A DNA stretch of 64,000 bases from CAVSMC01 sp963798655 (GCA_963798655.1 CAWCUH010000016.1:1-64000); one strand, 5' to 3'; positions 53,459 to 62,758 are shown, counted from the stretch's first letter. Translations and numbers: made by a program. The notes: generated by a model not told the origin, from the letters alone.

Positions 53459-54447
53459 CACGCCAGGCGCGCGCGACCGGGTATGCGGCCCTCTGTGCGT
53501 TCGCGGTCGCCGCGCCATGGCTCGTGCCGTCGCTCACCACGCAGATCACGTTCCTGTGGCTGATGGTCCTCTTCGCGCTCACGTGGGACATCCTCGGCGG
53601 GCACATGGGGTACAACTCGTTCGGCAACGTTCTGTTCTTCGGCGTCGGCATGTACGTGTGCGCGGTCGTGCAGCGCGATTCCGGGCTCGGCTACTACCCG
53701 GCACTGTTCGTCGGCGTCGCGGCGGGCGGCCTCGCGGGAGTGGCGGTCGCGGCGCTGCTCGGCCCGGCGGTCCTTGCGCTGCGAGGCCACTACTTCGCGA
53801 TCGCGACGCTCGGACTGGGAGCGGCTGCCGCGGATCTCGCGGCGGCATGGAACTACATCGGCGCCGGCTCCGGCATGGCGCCACCGATCTTTCCCGGTGC
53901 GATCGGCGAGCGCGAGCGCTTCTTCTACTACGTGCTGATGCTGCTCGCGATGGCGACGTTCGCCGTCGTGCGCGCGCTCTATTCGCGCCGCTTCGGTCTG
54001 GTGCTGAACGCGATCCGCGACGACGAGGACAAGGCGGAGGCGATGGGCATCCGCACGACGCGCCACAAGACGCTCGCATGGTGCGTCGCCGCGCTGTTCC
54101 TGGGACTTGCCGGCGGACCCATCGGCAGCGTCGTCGGCTTCATCGACCCGCGCGAACTCGCGTTCGCCGGTTCGACGTTCGGCGTCTGGATGGTGCTGAT
54201 GGCGATCCTCGGCGGCCGCGGGACGCTGTGGGGACCCGTGATCGGCGCCGTCGTGTTCCACGTGACGCAGGAAGCGTTCTGGACGTACCTGCTCGGCTGG
54301 CAGCGCGTCGCGATGGGACTGCTCGTCGTGTGCATCGTGCTGTTCTTCCCGAGGGGAATCGTCGGATGGGTGGAGCGTACATGGCCGCGGCGTTTTGCAC
54401 CGCCGGCGGCAAGCCCCCGGCCGACGCCGCGCGAGGCGCGCTCATGA
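53455..54447 (+). CDS. Liv-type ABC importer permease (LivM family)
   Basis: Second channel subunit, 330 residues. The usual LivM FGHAAF motif is replaced by GGHMGYNSFGNVLFFGVGMY, a variant found in a subset of LivM proteins. ALRGHYFAIATLGLGAAAAD and WMVLMAILGGRGTLWGPVIG are conserved. The C-terminal tail is Pro/Arg-rich. The stop overlaps the LivG start (ATGA). Confidence 0.92.
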   Translation: MTRQARATGYAALCAFAVAAPWLVPSLTTQITFLWLMVLFALTWDILGGHMGYNSFGNVLFFGVGMYVCAVVQRDSGLGYYPALFVGVAAGGLAGVAVAALLGPAVLALRGHYFAIATLGLGAAAADLAAAWNYIGAGSGMAPPIFPGAIGERERFFYYVLMLLAMATFAVVRALYSRRFGLVLNAIRDDEDKAEAMGIRTTRHKTLAWCVAALFLGLAGGPIGSVVGFIDPRELAFAGSTFGVWMVLMAILGGRGTLWGPVIGAVVFHVTQEAFWTYLLGWQRVAMGLLVVCIVLFFPRGIVGWVERTWPRRFAPPAASPRPTPREARS

Positions 54448-55187
54448 GCCCGTTGCTCGAGGTGACAAACGTCAGCAAGTGGTTCGGCGGCGTTGCCGCC
54501 AACCGCCATGTGTCGCTCGATGTTCCGGCGGGCGCGATCATCGGACTCATCGGTCCGAACGGCTCCGGCAAGACGACGCTGTTCAACTCGATCGTCGGCC
54601 AGCACCCGATCGATGAAGGCTCGATCCGCTTCGACGGCCGCGAGATCTCGCGCCTTCGCGTCGCGCAGATCGCTCGGCTCGGCCTTGTCCGCACGTTCCA
54701 GCAGACGCGCGTCTACCGGGCGATGACCTGCCTGCAGAACCTGATCGTCAGTGAGCCTGCAACCGACGAACGCTGGCGGGCGATGATGCGCCGGGCCGAT
54801 GCGCCGGGCGTCGAGCGTGCGCACGCGCTGCTGCGCTTCGTGCAGCTGCAGGACAAGCGGGACGATCTGGCCGGCTCTCTTTCGTTCGGCCAGCAGAAGC
54901 TGCTCGAGCTCGCGATGGCGCTGATGACGCAACCGAAGCTGCTGCTGCTCGACGAGCCGACCGCGGGCATCAATCCGACGCTGATCAACGGGCTGATCGA
55001 GCGGCTTCGGCGCGTCAACGCCGAGCGCGGCGTCACGCTGCTCGTGATCGAGCACAACATGCGCGTCATCATGACCCTCGCGCAGCGCATCTATTGCCTC
55101 GCGCACGGCGAGCTGCTCGCGGCGGGAACACCGGAGCGCATCCGCGGCGACAGGCACGTGATCGAGGCGTATCTGGGAGCAGCCTGA
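54444..55187 (+). CDS. Liv-type ABC importer ATPase (LivG family)
   Basis: ATP-binding subunit of 247 residues: Walker A GPNGSGKTT, LVRTFQQTRVYRAMTCLQNL at the Q-loop, signature LSFGQQKLLELA, Walker B LLLLDEPTAGINP and switch VIEHNMRVIM. It pairs with the LivF gene, whose ATG begins in its stop codon (TGATG). Confidence 0.92.
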   Translation: MSPLLEVTNVSKWFGGVAANRHVSLDVPAGAIIGLIGPNGSGKTTLFNSIVGQHPIDEGSIRFDGREISRLRVAQIARLGLVRTFQQTRVYRAMTCLQNLIVSEPATDERWRAMMRRADAPGVERAHALLRFVQLQDKRDDLAGSLSFGQQKLLELAMALMTQPKLLLLDEPTAGINPTLINGLIERLRRVNAERGVTLLVIEHNMRVIMTLAQRIYCLAHGELLAAGTPERIRGDRHVIEAYLGAA

Positions 55188-56041
55188 TGCATACCCGTAC
55201 CGACGGCCCCCTCGGTCGCGCCGAGCGTGCGCGCGCGCACGGCGGGCGCAGTGCGCCGCACCGCGACGATGAGCTGCACGCCGATGTTCCGGACGTCGCC
55301 GCGCTCGACGCGCTCGCCGGCGGACCGGCGCTGCTCGCGGTGGACGACCTCGTCGCCGGCTACGGCCGCATGGAGATCCTGCATGGTCTCTCGTTGCGCG
55401 TCGGCGAGGCGCAATCGCTCTGCCTGATCGGACCGAACGGCGCCGGAAAGTCGACGGTGCTGCATGCGATTTACGGCTTCGCGGACGTCGGCAGCGGTTC
55501 GATCAGCGTCGACGGCGAGGACATCACGCAGCTCGCATCGAGCGAAAAGCTCGCCGAGGCGGGCATCGCGTACGTGCTGCAGGACAGCTCGGTATTTCCC
55601 GACATGACGGTCGAGGAAAATCTGGTGATGGGCGGCTTCCTGATGGATCAACCGGGACAGGCGCGGCACGCGGCGGAAGCGATTCTCGACAAGTACGAGC
55701 GCCTCGCGAAGCGGCGCGACCGTCCCGCGCGCGTGCTGTCGGGCGGCGAGCGCAGGCTGCTCGAGATCGCGCGCGCGCTGATGATGGAACCCGACATCCT
55801 GCTGATCGACGAGCCGTCGATCGGTCTCGAGCCGCGCTTCATCGACATGGTGTTCGAGATACTGCGCGATCTCCAGCGCGCCGAGGGGAAGACGATCGTG
55901 CTGGTCGAGCAGAACGCGCGCAAGGGCCTGCAGCTCGCGGACATCGGGTACGTGCTGGTGTCCGGGCGCGTCGTGCGCGCGGGCCGAGGCGCGGAGCTGC
56001 TCGACGACCCCGACGTCGGCCGTCTCTTTCTCGGTGGATGA
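55187..56041 (+). CDS. Liv-type ABC importer ATPase (LivF family) with N-terminal extension
   Basis: ATP-binding subunit of 284 residues, about 45 longer than typical LivF because of a hydrophilic N-terminal stretch rich in Arg, His and Asp before the ABC core starts at LLAVDDLVAGYGRMEILHGL. Walker A is GPNGAGKST, signature LSGGERRLLEIA, Walker B ILLIDEPSIGLEP, switch LVEQNARKGL. ATG 55187 overlaps the LivG stop and is retained for this reason. No later ATG lies ahead of the core (the next in-frame Met is inside GYGRMEIL), so a shorter protein would need a non-ATG start. Confidence 0.9.
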   Translation: MHTRTDGPLGRAERARAHGGRSAPHRDDELHADVPDVAALDALAGGPALLAVDDLVAGYGRMEILHGLSLRVGEAQSLCLIGPNGAGKSTVLHAIYGFADVGSGSISVDGEDITQLASSEKLAEAGIAYVLQDSSVFPDMTVEENLVMGGFLMDQPGQARHAAEAILDKYERLAKRRDRPARVLSGGERRLLEIARALMMEPDILLIDEPSIGLEPRFIDMVFEILRDLQRAEGKTIVLVEQNARKGLQLADIGYVLVSGRVVRAGRGAELLDDPDVGRLFLGG

Positions 56042-56057
56042 GCGGCTCGCAGGGCAC

Positions 56058-56177
56058 ATGGGATCGATGGCGTCCGTGATGACGTTCATCGTGCGTGTGA
56101 TCTATGGCGTGGTGCTGGGCGCGGTTTATGGCGCGCTGCTGAGGTACGAGCCGGCACATCCCCTCGGCGCGCGCTGA
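56058..56177 (+). CDS. Possible 39-residue single-membrane-segment peptide
   Basis: An ATG frame of 39 codons encodes a short peptide with one hydrophobic helix (VIYGVVLGAVYGALL) flanked by polar ends. It lies 17 bp after the LivF stop on the same strand. There is no strong ribosome binding site and no family match I recognise, so this may be chance in high-GC sequence. Confidence 0.25.
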   Translation: MGSMASVMTFIVRVIYGVVLGAVYGALLRYEPAHPLGAR

Positions 56178-56336
56178 AGCTCGCCACTGGGGAATCTCAG
56201 CGCTCTGCGGGCAATCGTCGGGCGGCTTGCGAAGCCCGAGCTGCGGCACAATCGTTGCCGTCCAGACGCCGTGACTCCAAGCGGAACGGCAACGAGCGGG
56301 ACCGATCAAACCGATTTACGCCATCGGAGCTTCGCC

Positions 56337-56711
56337 ATGCCGCACTACATCGACGCCATCGTCATCCCCGTTCCGCGCGCGAATCTCGACACCTACAAGC
56401 GCATGTCGGCGGAATGGGGCAATGCCCATCTGCGCCATGGTGCGTTGTACTACTCCGACTCGATCAGCGACGACGCTCAGCCGGGCAAGCTCACGTCGTT
56501 TCCCCAGGCCGTGCAGCTCAAGGACGGCGAGGTGATCGCGTTGGCGTGGGTCGTGTATCGGAGCAAGGAGGATCGCGACCGCATCAGCAAGGCGGTGATG
56601 GACGATCCGCAGCTCAAGGATTCGATGGACCCTTCGAAGATGCCGTTCGACGGCAAGCGCATGTTCTGGGGCGGCTTCGAGACCATCGTCGGGCTCGCGG
56701 CGAAGGGCTAG
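56337..56711 (+). CDS. DUF1428 (YbaA-like) protein
   Basis: A 124-residue member of the DUF1428 family, a dimeric alpha-beta-barrel (ABM-like) fold of unknown function. Family landmarks are MPHYIDAIVIPVPRANLDTY at the N-terminus, FPQAVQLKDGEVIALAWVVY in the middle and MPFDGKRMFWGGFETIV at the end. ATG 56337 is chosen because family members begin with this sequence; a TCGGAG site lies 8 bp upstream. It appears monocistronic. Confidence 0.88.
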   Translation: MPHYIDAIVIPVPRANLDTYKRMSAEWGNAHLRHGALYYSDSISDDAQPGKLTSFPQAVQLKDGEVIALAWVVYRSKEDRDRISKAVMDDPQLKDSMDPSKMPFDGKRMFWGGFETIVGLAAKG

Positions 56712-56773
56712 CCCGGCCGCTCGCCGTCGCGATGACGATGCGAGTCGTCCAGCGCCTGCCGTCGTGACTTCCT

Positions 56774-58210
56774 TCACGCGCGCAGGGCAACGTACTGACG
56801 GCGGAAGGCTTCGCGCTTGATCGCGTATTGCTGCCGCCACTCCTGGCGCGGCAATACCTCTTCTGTCGCTGCGTTGGTTGCCCCGAGCAGCGGCCCGCCG
56901 ATCGCCTGGCGCGCGAGGCGCGCCGCACCAAGCGCCGTCCCGACGGCGCTCTCGGCGGGCCGTTGCAGAGGGCGATCGAGTACGGTCGCGATGATCTGCG
57001 TCCACAGGCGGCTGCGCGCGCCGCCGCCAATGACGCTGATGCGCTCGATCGGCGCGTCGTCACGGAGCAGTGCATCATGACAGTCCGCGATCGCGAGCGC
57101 CACGCCATCGAGTACGGCGCGGCCGAGATGCACAGGCGTCGTCGTGAAGCGCATGCCGGAGAGCGCCGCCGTCGCTCGCGGATCGTTGTACGGCGTGCGC
57201 TCGCCGCCCAGGTACGGCGTGAATACGGGAACATCGCTCGGTGCGAGCTCCGCTGCTTCGATGTCGCGAATGAACCGCTCGATGTCGACGCCGAGCAGGC
57301 CGGCGAGCCAGCTGAAGGCGCCGGCCGCGGACAGCACGACCGCCTGCTGGCAATAGAGGCCGTTCACCGCGTGCCGGTGTGTATGCATGCCACTCGAAAG
57401 AGCAGGCACGAAGCGCTCGTTCGCGACGAAGTACACCCCCGACGTGCCGAGGCTGATGAACGCATCGCCACTCGCGACGACTCCGGCGCCCACTGCTCCG
57501 CACATGTTATCTCCTGCGCCACCGGCCACCGGAAGGCCTGCGCGAAGACCCCAGCGCGCGGCCAGCTCGGCGCGTAACGAACCGGACACGGCGTTGCTCG
57601 CGACAAGTCGGGGCAGCACGTCGGTCGCGATGCCGGACGCGGCCGCGATCTCGTCGGACCAGCGGCCCTCCACGGTTTCCATCAATAACGTCGCCGACGC
57701 ATCGGCCAGATCGGAAACCGCGTCCCCGGTCAGGCAGAGGCGCACGTAGTCCTTGGCGAGAAGCACTCGACGGGTCCGAGCCAGCAGCCGCGGCTCGTGT
57801 CGAGCGAGCCACTGGAGCTTCGGCGCCGGAAAGCCGGGCATCGCCCGACAGCCTACCCGTCGAGCGAAGTCCGGCACGCGTATCTCGAGTTCGGCACATT
57901 CGTCGACGGCGCGGCCGTCGTTCCATAGAAGCGCGGGGCGAAGCGGCCGGTCATGCTCGTCGAGCAGTGTCACGCCGAGCATCTGTCCCGAAAGTCCCAT
58001 CGCCCGCACTTGCGACATGGATTGCGAGGCCGCCAGACGGTCGATCACCGCCAACGTGGCGGTCCACCAGGCCTGCGGATCCTGCTCTGACCACAACGGC
58101 TTCGGTCGTTGCACTGAAAGCGGCGAACTCGCCTCGGCGAGCAATCGATCGCGCTCGTCGACGAGAACGCCCTTGACAGCGGAGGTGCCGATGTCCACGC
58201 CGATAAACAT
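56774..58210 (-). CDS. xylB: FGGY-family sugar kinase, xylulokinase-like
   Basis: Carbohydrate kinase of 478 residues that would phosphorylate D-xylulose or a related ketose in the cytoplasm. FGGY motifs: N-terminal phosphate loop FIGVDIGTSAVKGVLVDE, MGLSGQMLGVTLLDEHDRPL with the xylulokinase GQMHG-like site as GQMLG, LLWNDGRAVDECAEL, and C-terminal nucleotide motifs GGAGDNMCGAVGAG and ISVIGGGARSRLWTQ. It is divergent from the sulfatase/sulfonate-importer operon; both promoters are in 58211-58588. Co-regulation by the SorC-type regulator at 63689 is likely, and the kinase product may be its effector. Confidence 0.88.
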   Translation of the reverse strand: MFIGVDIGTSAVKGVLVDERDRLLAEASSPLSVQRPKPLWSEQDPQAWWTATLAVIDRLAASQSMSQVRAMGLSGQMLGVTLLDEHDRPLRPALLWNDGRAVDECAELEIRVPDFARRVGCRAMPGFPAPKLQWLARHEPRLLARTRRVLLAKDYVRLCLTGDAVSDLADASATLLMETVEGRWSDEIAAASGIATDVLPRLVASNAVSGSLRAELAARWGLRAGLPVAGGAGDNMCGAVGAGVVASGDAFISLGTSGVYFVANERFVPALSSGMHTHRHAVNGLYCQQAVVLSAAGAFSWLAGLLGVDIERFIRDIEAAELAPSDVPVFTPYLGGERTPYNDPRATAALSGMRFTTTPVHLGRAVLDGVALAIADCHDALLRDDAPIERISVIGGGARSRLWTQIIATVLDRPLQRPAESAVGTALGAARLARQAIGGPLLGATNAATEEVLPRQEWRQQYAIKREAFRRQYVALRA

Positions 58211-58479
58211 GTCGGTTCAGCGTACCTTACCGAGGAGCGCGAGGCGCCCTGCACGCCGGTTGCATCGCGCTCGAGCGTGCGCCGACGCCGGGCGCTGCGC
58301 CGTGACGGGCGCCCTTCATGATGCCATCGCGACACGCTGCCCGCACCCCACACGGCCCTGCGACGGCACGCGCATGTTCGCCGTCGGCCGAATCCGCTCG
58401 GTGCCGATCTCGGTGTGCCCATGCATCCGCCTTTGTGCACCCCACCTTTGCGCCCGCACACCGTCCAGGAAAAATACAC

Positions 58480-58517
58480 ATGATATTTGCGAAAGACAAA
58501 TGTACAATTGCCGCAAA
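58480..58517. promoter_or_regulatory. Promoter and TTTGCG-N20-CGCAAA palindrome between xylB and the sulfatase operon
   Basis: ATGATA (58480-58485) and TACAAT (58503-58508) make a 17-bp-spaced plus-strand promoter in an AT-rich island. TTTGCG (58486-58491) and CGCAAA (58512-58517) are exact inverted repeats that bracket the spacer and -10. On the minus strand TTGTCT and TATTTT could serve xylB. The rest of the 378-bp gap (58211-58588) shows no gene. Confidence 0.45.
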
Positions 58518-58588
58518 CCGCCCCCAAGCGGGGTCGGCGTACAAGCGCCGCCGCGAGAGTGCGCAGGATCGCGGCAAGGAGGAGCAAC

Positions 58589-60046
58589 ATGGCCAGCAGG
58601 CAGCCGCAACGCCCGAACGTCCTGTTCATCATCAGCGATGATCAGGGCGCGTGGGCACTCGGATGCGGCGGCAATCCCGAGATCCGCACGCCGGTGCTCG
58701 ACGGTCTCGCGAACCGCGGCATCCGCTTCGACAATTTCTTCTGCGCCTCGCCCGTATGCTCGCCCGCGCGCGCGTCGCTGCTGACCGGCGACATTCCATC
58801 GCGCCATGGCGTGCACGACTGGATCCGCGTCGGCAGCATGGGCGATACGCGCATCGACTATCTCGAGGGCCAGACGCTGATCCACGATCTGGCGGCCCAA
58901 GCGGGCTATCGCTGCGCGCTGATCGGCAAGTGGCACCTCGGCGCGAGCGACGTGCCGCGGCCGAGCTTCGTCAAGTGGTTCGCGCATCAGGCGGGCATGG
59001 GGCCGTACTACGGCGCACCGATGGTCGATCACGACCGGCCCTGCGTCGTCGAGGGATACATTACCGATGCGCTCGCCGATGCTGCGATCGCGTTCGTTCG
59101 CGACGAGCAGCGCAGCGACGCGCCGTTCTGGCTGAGTCTCAACTTCACGGCGCCGCATTACCCGTGGATCGACAGCCATCCGAGGCAATTCACCGAACTG
59201 TACCGGGATTGTGCCTTCGACTCGTGTCCCGACGAGCCGCCGCATCCGTGGTTCATCGGAGGCAAGCCGGCGCTCGAGCGAGGACGCCTGCAGCGCCGTG
59301 ACAGCCTGATCGGCTACTTCGCCGCGGTCAGCGCGATGGACGCCGCGATCGGACGCGTGCTCGGCGCGCTCGAGCAAGGCGGTTTGGCGCAAAGCACGCT
59401 GGTGCTGTTCGTGAGCGACAACGGCATGAACTGCGGGCACCACGGCATATGGGGAAAGGGCAACGGCACGCGGCCCCAGAACATGTACGACACGTCGGTC
59501 AAGGTTCCATGCATCGTGTCGCAACCGGGTCGCATTCCGATCGCCAAGGTCAACGACGAGCTGCTTTCGGGATACGACGTGTTTCCAACGCTGCTCGATT
59601 TTCTCGGTCTGTCGCATGATGCGCAGCGCCCGCAGCCCGGGCGCAGCTTTAAGCGGATCCTCGACGGTCATGGCGGCGCCGGGCACGACGAGATCGTCGT
59701 CTACGACGAATACGGCCCCGTGCGCATGGTACGCACGCGCGAGTGGAAGTACGTTCATCGCTATCCGTCGGGACCGCACGAGCTCTTCGACCTGCGCGAC
59801 GACCCCGGCGAGCGCAACAATCTCGTCGACGATGCACGCGCGGGCACCGTCGCAGCCAACCTGCGTGGGCGGCTCGAAAGCTGGTTCCGGCAATACGTGG
59901 ACCCGCAGCGCGACGGTGTCGACAAGGGCGTGACCGGATGCGGACAAACCGCGCGTGTGGACCGTCCGCAAGGTGGTGCAGCTTTCGCCGACGATCACAC
60001 CGAAAGCACCGATTGGGACTTGTGGATCGAAAAGAAGCGCGCCTGA
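58589..60046 (+). CDS. Sulfatase (formylglycine type), cytoplasmic
   Basis: Type I sulfatase of 485 residues: NVLFIISDDQGAWALGCGGN supplies the first metal Asp pair, the formylglycine motif is C57-S-P-A-R61 in PVCSPARASLLTG, ALIGKWHLG carries the conserved Lys/His, and the distal site is VLFVSDNGMNCGHHG. The C-terminal subdomain includes EWKYVHRYPSGPHELFDLRD. No signal peptide is present, so it should act on an imported ester. ATG 58589 follows AAGGAGGAG. It is the first gene of an operon with a taurine/sulfonate-type importer, and it needs a formylglycine-generating enzyme not seen here. Confidence 0.9.
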   Translation: MASRQPQRPNVLFIISDDQGAWALGCGGNPEIRTPVLDGLANRGIRFDNFFCASPVCSPARASLLTGDIPSRHGVHDWIRVGSMGDTRIDYLEGQTLIHDLAAQAGYRCALIGKWHLGASDVPRPSFVKWFAHQAGMGPYYGAPMVDHDRPCVVEGYITDALADAAIAFVRDEQRSDAPFWLSLNFTAPHYPWIDSHPRQFTELYRDCAFDSCPDEPPHPWFIGGKPALERGRLQRRDSLIGYFAAVSAMDAAIGRVLGALEQGGLAQSTLVLFVSDNGMNCGHHGIWGKGNGTRPQNMYDTSVKVPCIVSQPGRIPIAKVNDELLSGYDVFPTLLDFLGLSHDAQRPQPGRSFKRILDGHGGAGHDEIVVYDEYGPVRMVRTREWKYVHRYPSGPHELFDLRDDPGERNNLVDDARAGTVAANLRGRLESWFRQYVDPQRDGVDKGVTGCGQTARVDRPQGGAAFADDHTESTDWDLWIEKKRA

Positions 60047-60085
60047 TCCAACCGCGCTTGTTCGGACGACTTCCAAGGAGGAACG

Positions 60086-61090
60086 ATGAATCGCACACGT
60101 CGCACGCTGGCCCTCGCCGCCGCAGTGCTCGCCGTCACGACGACGCTCCCCGTTGCCACCCGGGCCGCCGATCCTCCGGGCAAGGGGATCACGCTGAACG
60201 TCGGCTACTTCCCCGTCGTCTCGCCGGTGCCGATCATGCGCAGTCAGCACCAACTCGAGGACAAGGGCTACACGGTCAACTGGGTGCCGATCAACCAGGG
60301 CCTGCCGGGGGCGGCAAGCGCTGTCGCCGCGGGCAAGCTCGACATGGCCTGGGGTAACAGCATTTCCGCGGTGGTCATCTTCTCGCAATCGCCGGACGCC
60401 GCGCAGTTCGTCGGCCAATCGTTCATCAACGCCAATGTGACGGTGGTCGCCGAGAAGAGCGCGATCAGGAGCCCGAAGGACATTCAGGGGAAGAAGGTCG
60501 TGGTGAGCGGGCCGAAGACCGCTTCGACGCTTTTCTTCCAGATCGGATTGAAGAAGGCGGGCGTGGATCCGATGAACAACGAGTACTTCGTGTCCGGCAC
60601 CGGACCGGGCATGGTCGGCGTGCTCGACTCCGGGGGCGCCGAAGTCGTCGCCGGCTACGTTCCGTACGTTGCCGACATGGTGCTGAAGAAGATCGGCCGC
60701 GTTTTGTTCACCGGCTCGGATGCGATCGGCCGCCCTGCGCCGGGCGATGGCTTCATCGCGAGCACGAAGTTCATGAAAGAGCATCCCGAGGCGGTCAAGG
60801 ACCTGCTGAGGGCGCAGTTCGCGGCGACCGATTACATCAAGGCCAATCCCGCGGACGCGTACAAGCAGATGGCCGAGTTCGCCAAGGTCGACGAGGCGGC
60901 GGTGCGCTATTCGTTCGAAAAGAATCTGATCGGCGTGGCGCCTACGTATGTGCCGGACGTCGACGGCATCGTCGCGACGGTGAGCGTCGCGCAGGAGCTC
61001 GGCTTCGCGCCGCCCGGCGTCGACCTGCCGGCCTACGCCCGCAAGTTCAACAACACGCAGTTCGCGCAGGAAGCGCTGAACAAGCGCTGA
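60086..61090 (+). CDS. ABC importer substrate-binding protein, SsuA/TauA-like
   Basis: Periplasmic binding protein of 334 residues with a Sec signal (LALAAAVLAVTTTLPVATRA). The mature protein follows the NitT/TauT pattern: ITLNVGYFPVVSPVPIMRSQ, AAGKLDMAWGNSISAVVIF, RSPKDIQGKKVVVSGPKT and GAEVVAGYVPYVADMVL. ATG 60086 follows AAGGAGG. Two permease genes and an ATPase gene follow. Taurine/sulfonate relatives bind sulfonates; here the neighbouring sulfatase suggests a sulfate ester. Confidence 0.9.
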   Translation: MNRTRRTLALAAAVLAVTTTLPVATRAADPPGKGITLNVGYFPVVSPVPIMRSQHQLEDKGYTVNWVPINQGLPGAASAVAAGKLDMAWGNSISAVVIFSQSPDAAQFVGQSFINANVTVVAEKSAIRSPKDIQGKKVVVSGPKTASTLFFQIGLKKAGVDPMNNEYFVSGTGPGMVGVLDSGGAEVVAGYVPYVADMVLKKIGRVLFTGSDAIGRPAPGDGFIASTKFMKEHPEAVKDLLRAQFAATDYIKANPADAYKQMAEFAKVDEAAVRYSFEKNLIGVAPTYVPDVDGIVATVSVAQELGFAPPGVDLPAYARKFNNTQFAQEALNKR

Positions 61091-61106
61091 CACGCCTTCG
61101 CGAGGC

Positions 61107-61937
61107 ATGGAGCGCACGGTTCGGATGCGGGCGATGTCACCGCTGACCGCGCGATTGTCGCCACGTGCGCAGGCCTGGGCGCTCGGGTGCGTGGGCGTAC
61201 TCGTCGCGCTCGGCGTCTGGACGCTGCTCGCGCAGCTGCTCGCGACCGGCGGCGGCGTCATCAACCGGCTGCCGCCGCCTTGGCGGGTGTTGCGCGACCT
61301 CGGTGCTTATGCGTCCGGCGATCTGCTGCGCGATCTGCTCTTCAGCCTGCGCGTATTTGCAATCGGCTGGATCGTCGGCGCAACAGGTGCTACCGTCGTC
61401 GGGCTCGTGCTGGGGCGAGTTTCGTTGCTGGGCAACGTCTTCATTCCGGTGATCGAGGCGATTCGTCCCGTATCGAGCATCGCCTGGGTCCCGCTGTCGA
61501 TCGTTTGGTTCGGCTTCGGCCTGAGCGGCAAGGTGTTCCTCGTCGGACTCGCGGTGTTCCTCGTCGTGATCGTGTACGCCATCGACGGCTCGCGACGCAT
61601 TCCGAGCGATCTCGAACGCACGGCCACGATGCTCGGCATGAACGAATGGCAGCGGTTTCGCAGCCTCGTGCTGCCCGGAACGCTGACGGAGGTGCTCATC
61701 GGATCGCGCGTAGCGTTGATGGCGGGCTGGGGCACCGTGATCGTGGCCGAGCTGGTCGCCGCCGACTCGGGGCTGGGTGCGCATCTGATCTCCGTCGAGC
61801 AAAGCTACGACGTGCCCCAAGTCATGGCGACGATGGCGTGCTTCGCCTTGGCCGGGTTTGTGATGAATGCGCTCTTCACGCGAATCGAGCGGCGCGTGAT
61901 GCCATGGCGGCACGACAGCACCGAGGTATCGCAGTGA
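61107..61937 (+). CDS. ABC importer permease, NitT/TauT type, subunit 1
   Basis: Membrane subunit of 276 residues: ALGCVGVLVALGVWTLLAQL is the first helix and the coupling loop is ATMLGMNEWQRFRSLVLPGT. Having two different permease genes (this and the next) suggests a heterodimeric channel, whereas most SsuC/TauC systems use one gene. An internal ATG at 61134 is an alternative start. The stop overlaps the next gene (GTGA). Confidence 0.9.
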   Translation: MERTVRMRAMSPLTARLSPRAQAWALGCVGVLVALGVWTLLAQLLATGGGVINRLPPPWRVLRDLGAYASGDLLRDLLFSLRVFAIGWIVGATGATVVGLVLGRVSLLGNVFIPVIEAIRPVSSIAWVPLSIVWFGFGLSGKVFLVGLAVFLVVIVYAIDGSRRIPSDLERTATMLGMNEWQRFRSLVLPGTLTEVLIGSRVALMAGWGTVIVAELVAADSGLGAHLISVEQSYDVPQVMATMACFALAGFVMNALFTRIERRVMPWRHDSTEVSQ

Positions 61938-62758
61938 GCCGTTACGCGGCGGTGGCGACCCCGGGCGACGATCCGCGCACGCCGGCCGGCGGCGCACGCC
62001 GGTTGCGGCAGACATTGCGCAACCGTTTCGCATTGCCACTCGTTGGCGTGCTTCTGGTTATCGCGGCCTGGCAGGCGACCGTCGTCGCCTACGATCTGCC
62101 CGTGGTCGTCCTGCCGCGGCCGTCGGATGTCGCGGTGACACTCTTCAGGTTGCTCGGAACGCACGCGTTCTGGCGCGACGTGGGTATCAGTCTTTACGAA
62201 TTCGCCAGCGGCTATGCCATCGGCGGCATCCTCGGCGTCGCGGTCGGCATGCTGATCGGCGAGTCGCGCAGCTTTCGCCTGGCCAGTACGCCGGTGGTCG
62301 AGTCGCTGCGATTCGTCGTGCCGTTCGCCTGGATTCCGCTCACCATCCTGTGGTTCGGCACGAGCTACACGGGAAAGATCGTGCTCGTCGCGTACGCGGT
62401 CTTCTTCGTGATGGTGGTGTCCACGGCGCGCGCCGTTGCGACCGTCGATCCGATGCTGTCGCGCGTCGGCACCGTGCTCGGCATGGGGCGATGGCGCCTT
62501 GCATGGAACGTGCATCTGCGCGCGGCCGCGCCCACGATCGCGAGCGGCGCGCGCGCGGCGGCCGCCATCGGCTGGATCGCCGTGGTCGCTGCCGAGTACA
62601 TCGGTGCGAGTGCGGGGCTCGGGCTGATGATCACCAACGCGGCGTCCTCGCTCGCGACATCGGACGTGATCGCCGGCATGATCGTGATCGGTTTGGTCGG
62701 GGCCGGCGTGAGCACGCTGATCGGCTGGCTGTCGCGAATGCAACTGGATTATCGATGA
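61934..62758 (+). CDS. ABC importer permease, NitT/TauT type, subunit 2
   Basis: Membrane subunit of 274 residues from a GTG start within the preceding stop. The first helix is FALPLVGVLLVIAAWQATVV; VVLPRPSDVAVTLF and the coupling loop GTVLGMGRWRLAWNVHLRAA are typical of SsuC/TauC. The stop overlaps the ATPase start (ATGA), so all three importer genes are coupled. Confidence 0.9.
   Translation: MSRYAAVATPGDDPRTPAGGARRLRQTLRNRFALPLVGVLLVIAAWQATVVAYDLPVVVLPRPSDVAVTLFRLLGTHAFWRDVGISLYEFASGYAIGGILGVAVGMLIGESRSFRLASTPVVESLRFVVPFAWIPLTILWFGTSYTGKIVLVAYAVFFVMVVSTARAVATVDPMLSRVGTVLGMGRWRLAWNVHLRAAAPTIASGARAAAAIGWIAVVAAEYIGASAGLGLMITNAASSLATSDVIAGMIVIGLVGAGVSTLIGWLSRMQLDYR

Noticed and set aside
51080..53518. 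An 812-codon minus-strand frame over the second Liv operon
   Set aside because: Antisense shadow of the binding-protein and LivH genes.
58316..61264. A 982-codon minus-strand frame over the third sulfatase and importer
   Set aside because: Antisense shadow of well-supported plus-strand genes; no recognisable domain.
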